Assembly: GCA_040374085.1 (NCBI GenBank)
Contig: JBEIVB010000005.1
Coordinates: 1-62,677, forward strand
Direction: 5' to 3'
Origin: JBEIVB01 sp040374085
GTDB lineage: Bacteria > Bacteroidota > Bacteroidia > UBA4408
Length of the DNA stretch: 62,677 nt
Below, piece after piece: positions 53,361 through 62,020 of this stretch (the first letter of the stretch is position 1; each line of letters opens with the position of its first letter). The notes beneath the pieces are model-generated. The model was not told where the DNA came from. It was given only the letters and a program-made list of their open reading frames with translations, and searched no databases. The translations under genes were made by a program, and so were the position numbers.

Positions 53361-54500
53361 TCAGGGGTTTAGGGCCACCACCCGGAGGCTTGCCAAGGCT
53401 TTCCTGGCCCATGTAAGCGATTGTTCTGCAGAAGGAGATACCACCGTGATGTGGCCCATTTTTCGATTCGGTCGGGTCTCCCATTTTCCATACCAATGCA
53501 GGTAAACGCCGGGCATGGCCAGCATCTGTTCCTCACCCAAGAGCTGCGCAGATCCAACGTGTCCTTCGGCACCTAAGAGATTGGCCATGGCTCCGCTGCC
53601 CAAGGCCTCGGTGCTGCCGGGAGGCAACCCAAGCGCGCAGCGCACCAGCTGGTCAAACTGAGAGCTGCGGTTGGCCTCTATGGTGTGGTGTCCGCTGTTG
53701 TGGGGTCGGGGAGCTACTTCGTTGACCCACAGGCGGCCTTCGGTGTCGAGGAAAAGCTCCACAGCCAGGAGCCCCTCTATGGCAAAAGCACGCGCCACTC
53801 GCAAGGCCAACTCTTTGGCCTGTGCTTCAACGGCCCGCTCCACACGGGCCGGAGCCACTAAGAGCTCCACCAGGTTGGCGCCTTCCCTAAACACGCACTC
53901 CACCACATCGTAAACAGCCTCATCGCCCTCCGGCCAGCGCGCCACCAGAACCGATAGCTCTTTGTCGATGGACACCGCCTGCTCTAGGATACCCGGCTCA
54001 GAGAAGCTCGTTGGCAGGGCTTCGGCTGCAGACAATACCTTCACCCCGCGACCATCGTATCCACCTTTTCGAAGCTTGTGCACCACCGGAAAGCCAAACG
54101 GATTATCATGAACAGAAGGTTGTTTATCTACCAGCACAAACGGCGAGGTGGGAATGCCCTTTTCATGTAAAAAGGTTTTCTGCAGTCCTTTATCCTGTAT
54201 CACCTTCAAGGCGCTAGGGTTGGGCAACACCCGCTTTCCCATGCGTTTTAGGGCTTCAAGCGCCGAGGTGCTTACATGCTCAATCTCTATGACCACCGCA
54301 TCGGCCCCTTCTGCAAAAGCCAAAACGGCATCGTGATCGGTAAGAGAGGCGCACACAAAACGCTCAGCCAGGTGGGCGCAAGGCGCATTGGGGTCGGGGT
54401 CCATCACCCACCACTGCGCAGGGTAGGAGAGTCCGGCCTGAATGAGCATACGGCCCAGTTGTCCGCCTCCCAGTAAAGCCACAATCGGATTTGCCTTCAT
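53361..54500 (-). CDS. purK: N5-carboxyaminoimidazole ribonucleotide synthase
   Basis: PurK converts AIR, ATP and bicarbonate to N5-CAIR in purine synthesis. The ~379-residue ATP-grasp protein has VALLGGGQLGRMLIQAGL at the start, the ATP-binding VVHKLRKGGYDGRGVKVL segment (about residue 145), SIDKELSVLVARW and the catalytic VELFLDTEGRLWVNEVAPRPHNSGHHT block (about residues 244-270). I chose ATG 54500 because family similarity begins there; a long open frame to 54728 reaches into the divergent gene. purE, usually its partner, is not adjacent. The gene is divergent from the GT-C protein with a 36-base gap. Confidence 0.96.
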   Translation of the reverse strand: MKANPIVALLGGGQLGRMLIQAGLSYPAQWWVMDPDPNAPCAHLAERFVCASLTDHDAVLAFAEGADAVVIEIEHVSTSALEALKRMGKRVLPNPSALKVIQDKGLQKTFLHEKGIPTSPFVLVDKQPSVHDNPFGFPVVHKLRKGGYDGRGVKVLSAAEALPTSFSEPGILEQAVSIDKELSVLVARWPEGDEAVYDVVECVFREGANLVELLVAPARVERAVEAQAKELALRVARAFAIEGLLAVELFLDTEGRLWVNEVAPRPHNSGHHTIEANRSSQFDQLVRCALGLPPGSTEALGSGAMANLLGAEGHVGSAQLLGEEQMLAMPGVYLHWYGKWETRPNRKMGHITVVSPSAEQSLTWARKALASLRVVALNP

Positions 54501-54523
54501 GCCCCGAAAGTAGCCCATTTTAT

Positions 54524-54531
54524 TAGATTTG
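54524..54531 (+). promoter_or_regulatory. Bacteroidetes -7 box at the GT-C gene
   Basis: TAgaTTTG matches TAnnTTTG but lies only five bases upstream of the first ATG (54537). Transcription from it would make that ATG essentially leaderless, or favour the ATG at 54552. Confidence 0.4.
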
Positions 54532-54536
54532 CCCGG

Positions 54537-56429
54537 ATGACAGAAAGAGGTATGGCCAAAGGTTGGAAGGCAGCAGGCTGGATGTGGATCGGTGTGGTGG
54601 GTTTGGTTTTGGCTTGGAAAGCCATCTTTCAGGCTTTCACTTGGGACGAGGCTTACACCTTTTCGGAGTATGTGCTGCGCGAATGGCGGCACGCGCCCGA
54701 TGCCAACTACAACCTCGGCAACCACCATATTTTAAACACCTGGCTTATGCGCCTGTGCAGCATGGCCTTTGGCGATGCGGAATGGAGCCTGCGTATGCCC
54801 AACCTGCTGGCTGGCTTCGGATATCTCCTTCTGGCGCGCAGCATGGCCTACCGATGGACAGCCGGTGCCGGGGCTTTCTTATGGTTGGTGGTGTGCACGG
54901 CCAACCCCTACCTCCTCGATTTTTTTACCGTGGCCCGTGGCTACGGACTGGCCACCACCGCCATCTTGTTGGCTTTGTTGGCCTCTGTCGATTTCCTGCA
55001 TACCGCTAAAAGCAGCAGGTTATGGTTGGCTCAGTTTTCCCTTGTTTGGGCGGGGTTGGCCAACCTCACCACCTTGTATGCTTTGTTGGCGGTGAACGCC
55101 GTGCTGGTTCTGCGTCTCGTGCTGCCTTCGGGTGCTGTTTACCGACGCGTAGGCGTATGGACGTCTTTCTCGGTACCGGCGGTTTTCCTTTGTTGGGCGG
55201 TGCCCTACGGCTTGTATTTGCAGGAAACGGGCAGCCTCTATTTTGGGGGCGCCAAGGGCTTTTGGCGCGATACCCTGTGGAGCTTGTTCAGCAACTCTTG
55301 CTACCTCGTGCCGGCCAGCTGGTATGCCTACCCGTTCCTCATCTGGGGGCGTTGGCTGTTGGTGGGGGTTTCCATTGCCTTGGGCTTTGCCGGCCTGGTC
55401 CGCTTGGCTCGAACCCAAGAGTGGGCGGCCCATCCTTTCACTTGGTTTCCGCTGTCCGCACTTGTCCTGGCCCTGGTGGGCAGCGGCTTGCACGTGGCTC
55501 TGGGAGCCAATACCCTCACAGACCGCACCGCCTTGTTTCTGCTGCCCTTGGCTCAATGCGCGGTAGGGTGGGGCATGCAAGCGTGGAGAAGCCGCATGTT
55601 GGCGGTGCCGGCCGCCCTGTTTGGAGTGGTTTTTCTGGGGGTAACCTGGAACGCCCGAAAAGTAGCCGAATGGCCCGATGATGCCTGCGCCAATGTGGCC
55701 GTGCAGCGCAATCTGGGGCGGCTTCAGGTAGGGGACCAAACCATGGGTATAGGCTTCCACCTTGAGCCCAGCCTCAACTATTACCGCTTGCGCAACCGCT
55801 TAGCCGGGCTCTCGCCCATACACCGCGAGGATGAGCCCAATTTTTGGCACAATCATTTTCTTATAAAAAAAGGCGCGGCCTTGCCGGCTTGGACAACCGT
55901 GGTAGATTCCTTTCCGGACGAGGAGATGGTGTGGGCAGAGGCCCATGGCTATCAGGATCGGGTTGTTTGGCAAGCCGGAACTTCCTTCCTGCCTACCGAT
56001 TCCCTTGGGGTGGGTCAGGAGCTAAGTGAGGCGCCCGGGGGCAGGCCTTTGCCCAGGGTGGGTAACGGAAAGGAGTTTGGTGGCACCCTAGAGGTTCCGC
56101 TTCTGGCATGCCCTCCACCCGCCTTGGGAACCGTAGCAATCGATGTTGAGGCATGGGTGATGAGGGCTCCTGGCGGCTCCGATGCCCGTCTGGTGGTGAG
56201 CATAGACCGTTCCGGTAACAACCTTCATTACGAAGGTTGGGCCCTCAACCAGTTTCCTGGTGATGCCGGCACCTGGCAGCGCGTGTTTATTCGCGTTTTT
56301 TCACCTCAAGGCCTCTTGCCCGGCTCCATTCTCAAAGCCTACCTTTGGCAAACCGGAATGGGGCTGGCATGGATGCGATCCTGTAGGGCCAAAGTCTTTG
56401 TGCGTACTCCCGGTAACCTAAAACCCTAA
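54537..56429 (+). CDS. Putative membrane glycosyltransferase (GT-C fold)
   Basis: The 630-residue protein has about ten hydrophobic segments in the first ~380 residues. The first periplasmic loop carries FTWDEAYTFSEYV (about residues 33-45), with the D-E pair characteristic of GT-C transferases such as PMT/ArnT. GNHHILNTWLMRLCS and SLRMPNLLAGFGYLLLA follow. The C-terminal ~230 residues are soluble and end in a beta-rich part (about residues 500-620) of unknown function. GT-C enzymes use polyprenyl-linked sugars, but the acceptor cannot be deduced. A promoter box sits so close to the first ATG that the ATG at 54552 could be the true start. It precedes an M42 peptidase by 19 bases. Confidence 0.7.
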   Translation: MTERGMAKGWKAAGWMWIGVVGLVLAWKAIFQAFTWDEAYTFSEYVLREWRHAPDANYNLGNHHILNTWLMRLCSMAFGDAEWSLRMPNLLAGFGYLLLARSMAYRWTAGAGAFLWLVVCTANPYLLDFFTVARGYGLATTAILLALLASVDFLHTAKSSRLWLAQFSLVWAGLANLTTLYALLAVNAVLVLRLVLPSGAVYRRVGVWTSFSVPAVFLCWAVPYGLYLQETGSLYFGGAKGFWRDTLWSLFSNSCYLVPASWYAYPFLIWGRWLLVGVSIALGFAGLVRLARTQEWAAHPFTWFPLSALVLALVGSGLHVALGANTLTDRTALFLLPLAQCAVGWGMQAWRSRMLAVPAALFGVVFLGVTWNARKVAEWPDDACANVAVQRNLGRLQVGDQTMGIGFHLEPSLNYYRLRNRLAGLSPIHREDEPNFWHNHFLIKKGAALPAWTTVVDSFPDEEMVWAEAHGYQDRVVWQAGTSFLPTDSLGVGQELSEAPGGRPLPRVGNGKEFGGTLEVPLLACPPPALGTVAIDVEAWVMRAPGGSDARLVVSIDRSGNNLHYEGWALNQFPGDAGTWQRVFIRVFSPQGLLPGSILKAYLWQTGMGLAWMRSCRAKVFVRTPGNLKP

Positions 56430-56448
56430 CAACCCATCTCTTACCCCA

Positions 56449-57549
56449 ATGGCAAAACAAAAGAAAAGCAGCAAGGGCCTATCGCCTGCTTCCATGGCTT
56501 TCTTGGAAGCCTATCTCAACAACCCCGCTCCAACCGGATTCGAATCGGCCGGACAAAAGCTCTGGCTCAATTATATCAAGCCTTATGTAGACACCCACAT
56601 GGTGGATGCCTATGGCACCGTGGTGGGCATCATCAACCCCGATGCGCCCTACAAGGTGGTGCTCGAGGCCCACGCCGATGAAATCTCGTGGTTTGTGAGC
56701 TACATCACCTCAGACGGCTTCATCTATTTGAGGCGCAACGGAGGCAGCGACCATCAGATAGCCCCCAGCAAGCGTGTGAACATACACACCGAAAAAGGCA
56801 TGGTAAAAGCCGTGTTTGGTTGGCCGGCCATACACACCCGCGATGCTTCTAAAGAAGAGCCGCCATCCTTGCGCAACATCTTCCTTGACTGCGGTTGCCA
56901 CAGCCGCGATGAGGTTGAAAAGTTGGGCATACACGTGGGGTGCGTGGTTACCTACGAAGACACCTTTATGGTGTTAAACAATCGTTATTTCGTGGGCAGG
57001 GCATTGGACAACCGCGTGGGGGGCTTTATGATTGCCGAAGTAGCCCGCATGCTCAAAGAGAACAAACAAAAGCTGCCTTTTGGGCTCTACATTACCAACT
57101 CGGTGCAAGAAGAGGTGGGCCTCAGGGGAGCAGAGATGATTGTGCAGAAAATAAAGCCTCACGTAGCCCTTGTAACCGACGTTTGCCACGACACCCAAAC
57201 CCCCATGCTCAATAAAATTGCCAACGGCGACCTGGCCTGTGGAAAAGGTCCGGTGCTTACCTACGGTCCGGCAGTGCACAACAACCTCTTGAAGCAAATC
57301 ATAGAAGTAGCAAAAGCAAAAAAGATTCCCTTTCAGCGCCAGGCCGTATCCCGCGCTACCGGCACGGATACCGATGCCTTTGCCTACAATGGCGGAGGCG
57401 TGGTTTCGGCTTTGGTTTCATTGCCCCTACGCTATATGCACACCACCGTAGAAAGTGTGCACAAAGAGGACGTGGAAAACGTGATTCACCTCCTTTACCA
57501 CACCGTGCTCAGCCTCAAGGCCGGACATGACTTTCGTTACCTCAAGTAG
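56449..57549 (+). CDS. M42-family metallopeptidase
   Basis: The 366-residue protein belongs to the M42/M18-like aminopeptidases. Probable metal ligands are His75 (EAHADEIS), Asp187 (RALDNRVGG), Asp244 (VTDVCHD) and His331 (MHTTVESVH). Glu221 or Glu222 in the VQEEVGLRG motif should be the catalytic base and ligand. These are di-zinc or cobalt cytosolic enzymes, often dodecameric, which trim N-terminal residues from peptides; some are annotated as endoglucanases by mistake. The N-terminus is Lys-rich (MAKQKKSSKG) and lacks a signal peptide. It follows the GT-C gene by 19 bases, probably in one transcript. Confidence 0.93.
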   Translation: MAKQKKSSKGLSPASMAFLEAYLNNPAPTGFESAGQKLWLNYIKPYVDTHMVDAYGTVVGIINPDAPYKVVLEAHADEISWFVSYITSDGFIYLRRNGGSDHQIAPSKRVNIHTEKGMVKAVFGWPAIHTRDASKEEPPSLRNIFLDCGCHSRDEVEKLGIHVGCVVTYEDTFMVLNNRYFVGRALDNRVGGFMIAEVARMLKENKQKLPFGLYITNSVQEEVGLRGAEMIVQKIKPHVALVTDVCHDTQTPMLNKIANGDLACGKGPVLTYGPAVHNNLLKQIIEVAKAKKIPFQRQAVSRATGTDTDAFAYNGGGVVSALVSLPLRYMHTTVESVHKEDVENVIHLLYHTVLSLKAGHDFRYLK

Positions 57550-57635
57550 GCCCTCACTACCCGTTAAATGTTGTTAACCCATCCCTTCCCGTTTTTCATC
57601 TTCTAACCCAGACTTCATTGGGTGGCGAAAGTTTT

Positions 57636-57643
57636 TACTTTTG
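57636..57643 (+). promoter_or_regulatory. Bacteroidetes -7 box upstream of the chaperone/PPIase operon
   Basis: TActTTTG matches TAnnTTTG and ends 28 bases before ATG 57672. The interval from the M42 stop (57549) is the only gap where this operon could be started. Confidence 0.5.
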
Positions 57644-57671
57644 CGCGACCTTAAAGCAGAAACTTACTTGT

Positions 57672-59741
57672 ATGCGTAAAACTCTTGTATTGGCCGGCGC
57701 CGCGCTGGCTTTCGTTGCCAGCCTTCAAGCACAACCACGGAAGGCACCTGCAAAATCCGCTCCTGCCAAGCCTGCAGCAGCTCCCGCCCCGGTATTGGAT
57801 CCGGTTCTGCTCACCATCGGTGGTAAGTCCATCACCAAATCGGAGTTCGTTTCCATTTACAAAAAGAACAGCGGTCGAGACAAAGACAAGGAAAAACTTT
57901 CCCTTCAGGATTATCTACAACTTTTCGTTAATTTTAAGTTGCAGGTGCGCGATGCAGAAGCCATGGGCTTGGATACCACACCTGCCTTTAAAAACGAGTT
58001 GGAAGGGTACCGCAAGCAATTGGCCCAGCCCTACCTGGTAGACAACGAGGTAAACGAACAACTCCTGAAAGAGGCCTACGAGCGCATGAAAACCGAAATT
58101 CATGTGGCTCACATCTTGGTAAAAACCTCCGACGATGCTTTGCCCAAAGACACGCTAAAGGCATACAACCAAGCCATTGAGTACCGCAACATGTTGTTGA
58201 AAGGCGATGACTTTGCTGCCTTGGCCAAGCGTGTAAGCACCGATCCAAGTGCAAAAGACGGCAACGGAAACAAAGGCAACGGCGGCGACCTGGGCTACTT
58301 CAGCGCCCTTCAGTTTGTGTATCCATTCGAAAACGCTTGTTTCAACATGAACCCCGGCGAAATCAGCATGCCGGTGCGCACCAAGTTTGGATACCACATC
58401 ATTAAAGTAATAGACAAACGCAATTCTTTGGGCCAAATTACCGTTGCCCACATCATGGTGAAATGCCCGAAAGGCACCACCGGAGCCGACTCGGCTAACG
58501 CCTACAAGCGCATTGTAGAGCTGCAAGACTCGGTGAAACAAGGCAAAGACTTTGCAAAACTGGCCGAGCGTTACAGCGACGACAAAGGTTCTGCCCGCAA
58601 AGGCGGCGAACTTCCAATGTTTGGATCCGGACGCATGGTGCCCGAATTTGAAAAGGCAGCCTTTGCCCTAACCGCAGACGGTCAAATAAGCGCACCCGTG
58701 CTCACCGATTACGGTTGGCACCTCATCAAGCGCGTAAGCAAAAAAGGAATCGGCACCTTCGATGAATTGAAGGCCGAGTTGAAAGCCAAAGTGAACAAAG
58801 ACAGCCGCTCTCAGAAAAGCCGCGAGTCTATGATCTCGAAAATTAAAAAGGAATACGGCTTCAAAGAAATGGCTGCGGCCCGCAACGAATTCATTCCATT
58901 GATTGATTCTACGTTTTTTCAAGGCAAGTGGAAAGCCTCTGCGGCCGAAAAGCTGAAGAAGCCCTTGTTTACCATAAAAGACAAAACCTATACCCAAACC
59001 GACTTTGCCAAATTCCTAGAGGCGCGTCAGGTGCAGCGACCCAAAGTTGAGCCCACCGTGGTCATCAACGAACAGTACAAAACCTTTGTTACCGAATCGT
59101 GTCTGTCGTACGAGGAAGGCCAGCTCTTGGGCAAGTATCCCGATTACCGTGCCCTTTATCAGGAATACCGAGACGGCATTTTGCTCTTCGATGTGAAGGA
59201 TAAAAAAGTGTGGAGCAAAGGCGTGAAAGACACCACCGGGTTGAAGAACTTCTACGAGTCTCACAAAGAGAACTACCGTTGGGATGAGCGCGTTGATGCC
59301 AACATTTTTCGCTGCAAAAGCGACTCGGTTGCCAAAGCTGTGGTGGAATTGCTGAACCCTCCTGCGGCACCAAAGAAGAAAAAGAAGAAAGGCGAGGAAG
59401 AACCTAAGCCCCTCATACTGGATGATGTCATCTCCAGAATCAACGCTAAATCTAAGCTCAACTTAAACGTTGAGTCGGGAAAATTCTCCAAAGGTGAGAA
59501 TGAATGGGTGGACAAGGTGGGCAAGACCGTAGGCATTACAGCACCGGTGAAAGCAGACAACGGCATGTACGTATTTGTGCGGGTAAATGCGGTTATTCCT
59601 CCGGGTGTAAAGAGCTTAAACGAAGCCCGCGGCCTCATCACCGCCGATTATCAAAACCAATTGGAAAAGGAATGGCTCGAGTCTTTGCGCGTTTCCTATC
59701 CGGTTGAAGTGAAGCAAGAGGTTCTCTCAACCATACCGTAA
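57672..59741 (+). CDS. Periplasmic peptidyl-prolyl isomerase with two parvulin domains
   Basis: The 689-residue protein has a signal peptide (TLVLAGAALAFVASLQAQ) and an Ala/Pro-rich linker. Two PpiC/parvulin domains follow. Domain 1 covers about residues 143-245, with HVAHILVKTSDD, GGDLGYFSALQFVYPFE and FGYHIIKVID. Domain 2 covers about 247-350, with VAHIMVKCPKG, GGELPMFGSGRMVPEFE and YGWHLIKRV. The remaining ~340 residues are a SurA/PpiD-like helical domain and include a run of six Lys near residue 580. It should help outer-membrane or secreted proteins fold. The next gene starts at the base after the stop (TAAATG), so it is the first of a co-translated trio. Confidence 0.92.
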   Translation: MRKTLVLAGAALAFVASLQAQPRKAPAKSAPAKPAAAPAPVLDPVLLTIGGKSITKSEFVSIYKKNSGRDKDKEKLSLQDYLQLFVNFKLQVRDAEAMGLDTTPAFKNELEGYRKQLAQPYLVDNEVNEQLLKEAYERMKTEIHVAHILVKTSDDALPKDTLKAYNQAIEYRNMLLKGDDFAALAKRVSTDPSAKDGNGNKGNGGDLGYFSALQFVYPFENACFNMNPGEISMPVRTKFGYHIIKVIDKRNSLGQITVAHIMVKCPKGTTGADSANAYKRIVELQDSVKQGKDFAKLAERYSDDKGSARKGGELPMFGSGRMVPEFEKAAFALTADGQISAPVLTDYGWHLIKRVSKKGIGTFDELKAELKAKVNKDSRSQKSRESMISKIKKEYGFKEMAAARNEFIPLIDSTFFQGKWKASAAEKLKKPLFTIKDKTYTQTDFAKFLEARQVQRPKVEPTVVINEQYKTFVTESCLSYEEGQLLGKYPDYRALYQEYRDGILLFDVKDKKVWSKGVKDTTGLKNFYESHKENYRWDERVDANIFRCKSDSVAKAVVELLNPPAAPKKKKKKGEEEPKPLILDDVISRINAKSKLNLNVESGKFSKGENEWVDKVGKTVGITAPVKADNGMYVFVRVNAVIPPGVKSLNEARGLITADYQNQLEKEWLESLRVSYPVEVKQEVLSTIP

Positions 59742-60662
59742 ATGGCTACAAAGCCGTCAGCCTATAAGTCCCGGCACTCCCGGGACTTTCCTGTTTTTAT
59801 GATGGTAACGTTATGGGGGATTGTTTTTCTCTTCGTGGCGCTCTTATCTTCTTGTAAAACGGGCATAGGGGGTGGCGATGGTGCAGAAGTGGCGCGGGTA
59901 GGAGAGGAGAGACTCTTGAGGCAGGAGGTGCTGAAACGCATGCCGGCCGACGTGCACGGAAAAGACAGTCTGGCCCTTTTCAACCGAGTGGTTCAAGATT
60001 GGGTAGATCAACGGGTTTTATTGGCGAAAGCCAAGAGCAACCTCAGTGCCGAGGAGCAGGATGTGGAGCAGGAATTGGAAGACTACCGCAACTCTCTATT
60101 GATTTACCGGTTTGAGCGCGAGTTGGTGCGTCAAAAGCTGGATACCGCCATCACCGATTCTGCCATCACCCAATACTACCGCAAACATCCTCAGCAGTTT
60201 GCCTTAAAAGACAACATCGTTCAGGTGATGTATGTGAGAGTGCCAAAGAAAACGCCATCTCTGGAGAGGCTGCGTGCTTGGATGCGCACGCCCCGTACCC
60301 AAGACCGGGGCATGCTGGAAGATTATTGCAGACGCTATGCCGGAAACTACTACCTCAACACCGATGCTTGGCTGCTCTTCAGCGACCTTCTGCGCGAAAT
60401 TCCCATCAACACCTACAACCAGGAGCAGTTCCTACAAAACAACCGCTACATAGAGCTTTCCGATGAAAACAACCTGTATCTGGTGCACATCTTAGGTTTT
60501 CGTGTGAAAGACGGGTTGTCTCCACTTACCTTTGAGCGTCAGAACATCCGCACCATTTTAATCAACCAGCGCAAACTGGAGCTCATCGCCCGCATGAAAA
60601 GCGAGGTGGTGCGCCAGGCACTCGATCAAGGCGATGCACGCATTGAGAACAAAAAACCATGA
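59742..60662 (+). CDS. SurA-N-like lipoprotein, chaperone operon partner
   Basis: The 306-residue protein has a hydrophobic segment followed by a lipobox LSSC (Cys38), so it should be a lipoprotein on the periplasmic side. The helical part (QDWVDQRVLLAKAKSNLSAEEQDVEQELEDYR) resembles the SurA/PpiC N-terminal chaperone domain, and VQVMYVRVPKK occupies the position where a parvulin domain normally begins. I cannot find the rest of a parvulin active site, so it may be a chaperone without isomerase activity. It abuts the previous gene and overlaps the next by four bases. ATG 59742 gives a charged N-terminal region; ATG 59799 is a possible alternative. Confidence 0.75.
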   Translation: MATKPSAYKSRHSRDFPVFMMVTLWGIVFLFVALLSSCKTGIGGGDGAEVARVGEERLLRQEVLKRMPADVHGKDSLALFNRVVQDWVDQRVLLAKAKSNLSAEEQDVEQELEDYRNSLLIYRFERELVRQKLDTAITDSAITQYYRKHPQQFALKDNIVQVMYVRVPKKTPSLERLRAWMRTPRTQDRGMLEDYCRRYAGNYYLNTDAWLLFSDLLREIPINTYNQEQFLQNNRYIELSDENNLYLVHILGFRVKDGLSPLTFERQNIRTILINQRKLELIARMKSEVVRQALDQGDARIENKKP

Positions 60663-62020
60663 ATAGGCATATCCTTATATTTCTCTTGGCCGCTCTCCCT
60701 ATGCTGTTGCAGGCCCAATCGGCCAAGCCGGTTATGGTGGATCAGGTGGTAGCAGTGGTGGGGGCCAACCTCATTCTGAAAAGCGACATCGAAAATGAAT
60801 TCGTGCAGCTTCAGGCACAAGGCAACACCGCCGTAAATCGTTGTGCAGTGTTGGAGGAACTGCTTTTCAATCGCCTCCTCATCAACCAAGCTGAGCTCGA
60901 TTCACTTGAGGTGAGCGACGGACAGGTGCAGCAGGAGCTCGACCAGCGCATGAACTACTACGTATCGCAACTGGGCAGCGAGGAGAAGCTCGAAGAGTAC
61001 ATGGGCAAGTCTATTGGACAGCTTAAAGAGGAGTTTCGTGAAGATGTGCGGAAACTCTTGCTGGCCCGCCAAGAACAAGCCAAAATAACCGGCGATACCA
61101 AAGTGAACCCCAGCGAAGTGCGCGCGTTCTTCAACTCCATACCGGCCGACTCTCTCCCCTTGCTCAATGCTGAAATAGAACTGGCTACCATCACCAAGAA
61201 GCCACCCGTAAACCAAGAGGAGAAAATGCGGGTTCGGGGCAAACTCGAGAAAATCCGCGACCGAATCGAATCAGGCGAAGACTTTGCCACCATGTCTGTG
61301 TTGTACAGCGAAGATGTGGAGTCGGCTAAGCGTGGAGGAGAACTGGGCTATGTAGGCCGCAACGATCTGGTGCCCGAATTCTCTGCCGAAGCCTTCAACT
61401 TAAAAGGCAAGGAAGTATCGCGCATCGTAGAAACCACCTTTGGATATCATATCATTCAACTTATAGGAAGAAGAGGAGAAATGATCAACGTGCGGCACAT
61501 CCTGCTCATTCCCAAAACCTCCAGTGCCGACCTCCTCAAAGGCCAGCAACAGCTCGACAGCATTAAAACCCTCATCCAAACCCAGAAAGTATCCTTCGAC
61601 TCCGCAGCCTATCGGTATTCCGATGATGAGGATACCAAGCGCAACGGCGGACGCATGATCAACCCGGCCACCGGAACCAGTCGCTTTGATGTTACCGAGC
61701 TCGACCCTCAGTTGTTTTTTGCGGTAGACAAGCTTTCGGTAGGCGAAATATCTGCCCCCATTAAAGTTTCCGAGCCGGGCGGAAAAACCGCTTACCGCCT
61801 TTTAAAACTGGTGAGCAAAAGTGCGCCCCACCGCGCCAATCTCAAAGACGATTACCAACGTGTGCAGGTCATCTGCCAAAACCAAAAGCAGAGCAAGATC
61901 ATCAACGATTGGATCCGCAAGAAGCGGAGAACCACCTATGTGCGCATCAACGACGAGTTCAGCGGATGCAATTTTAAGCATCCCTGGTTCGAACCCACAA
62001 CCGCCAACCCCAAACCATGA
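60659..62020 (+). CDS. SurA-like peptidyl-prolyl isomerase
   Basis: The 453-residue protein has a signal peptide (MNRHILIFLLAALPMLLQAQ) and a SurA-type N-terminal chaperone domain (VVAVVGANLILKSDIENEF, about residues 31-49). Two parvulin domains follow. The first is about residues 170-275 (GGELGYVGRNDLVPEFSAEAF, then FGYHIIQLIG). The second is about 277-380 (NVRHILLIPKTSS, SDDEDTKRNGG). SurA escorts outer-membrane proteins across the periplasm. It overlaps the lipoprotein before it by four bases and the MoxR gene after it by four bases, so the whole set is co-translated. In Bacteroidota, SurA-like and MoxR genes recur together. Confidence 0.93.
   Translation: MNRHILIFLLAALPMLLQAQSAKPVMVDQVVAVVGANLILKSDIENEFVQLQAQGNTAVNRCAVLEELLFNRLLINQAELDSLEVSDGQVQQELDQRMNYYVSQLGSEEKLEEYMGKSIGQLKEEFREDVRKLLLARQEQAKITGDTKVNPSEVRAFFNSIPADSLPLLNAEIELATITKKPPVNQEEKMRVRGKLEKIRDRIESGEDFATMSVLYSEDVESAKRGGELGYVGRNDLVPEFSAEAFNLKGKEVSRIVETTFGYHIIQLIGRRGEMINVRHILLIPKTSSADLLKGQQQLDSIKTLIQTQKVSFDSAAYRYSDDEDTKRNGGRMINPATGTSRFDVTELDPQLFFAVDKLSVGEISAPIKVSEPGGKTAYRLLKLVSKSAPHRANLKDDYQRVQVICQNQKQSKIINDWIRKKRRTTYVRINDEFSGCNFKHPWFEPTTANPKP

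Noticed and set aside
55022..55681. 219-codon frame inside the GT-C gene
   Set aside because: Out of frame with a continuous membrane protein; Gly/Arg-rich with no family match.
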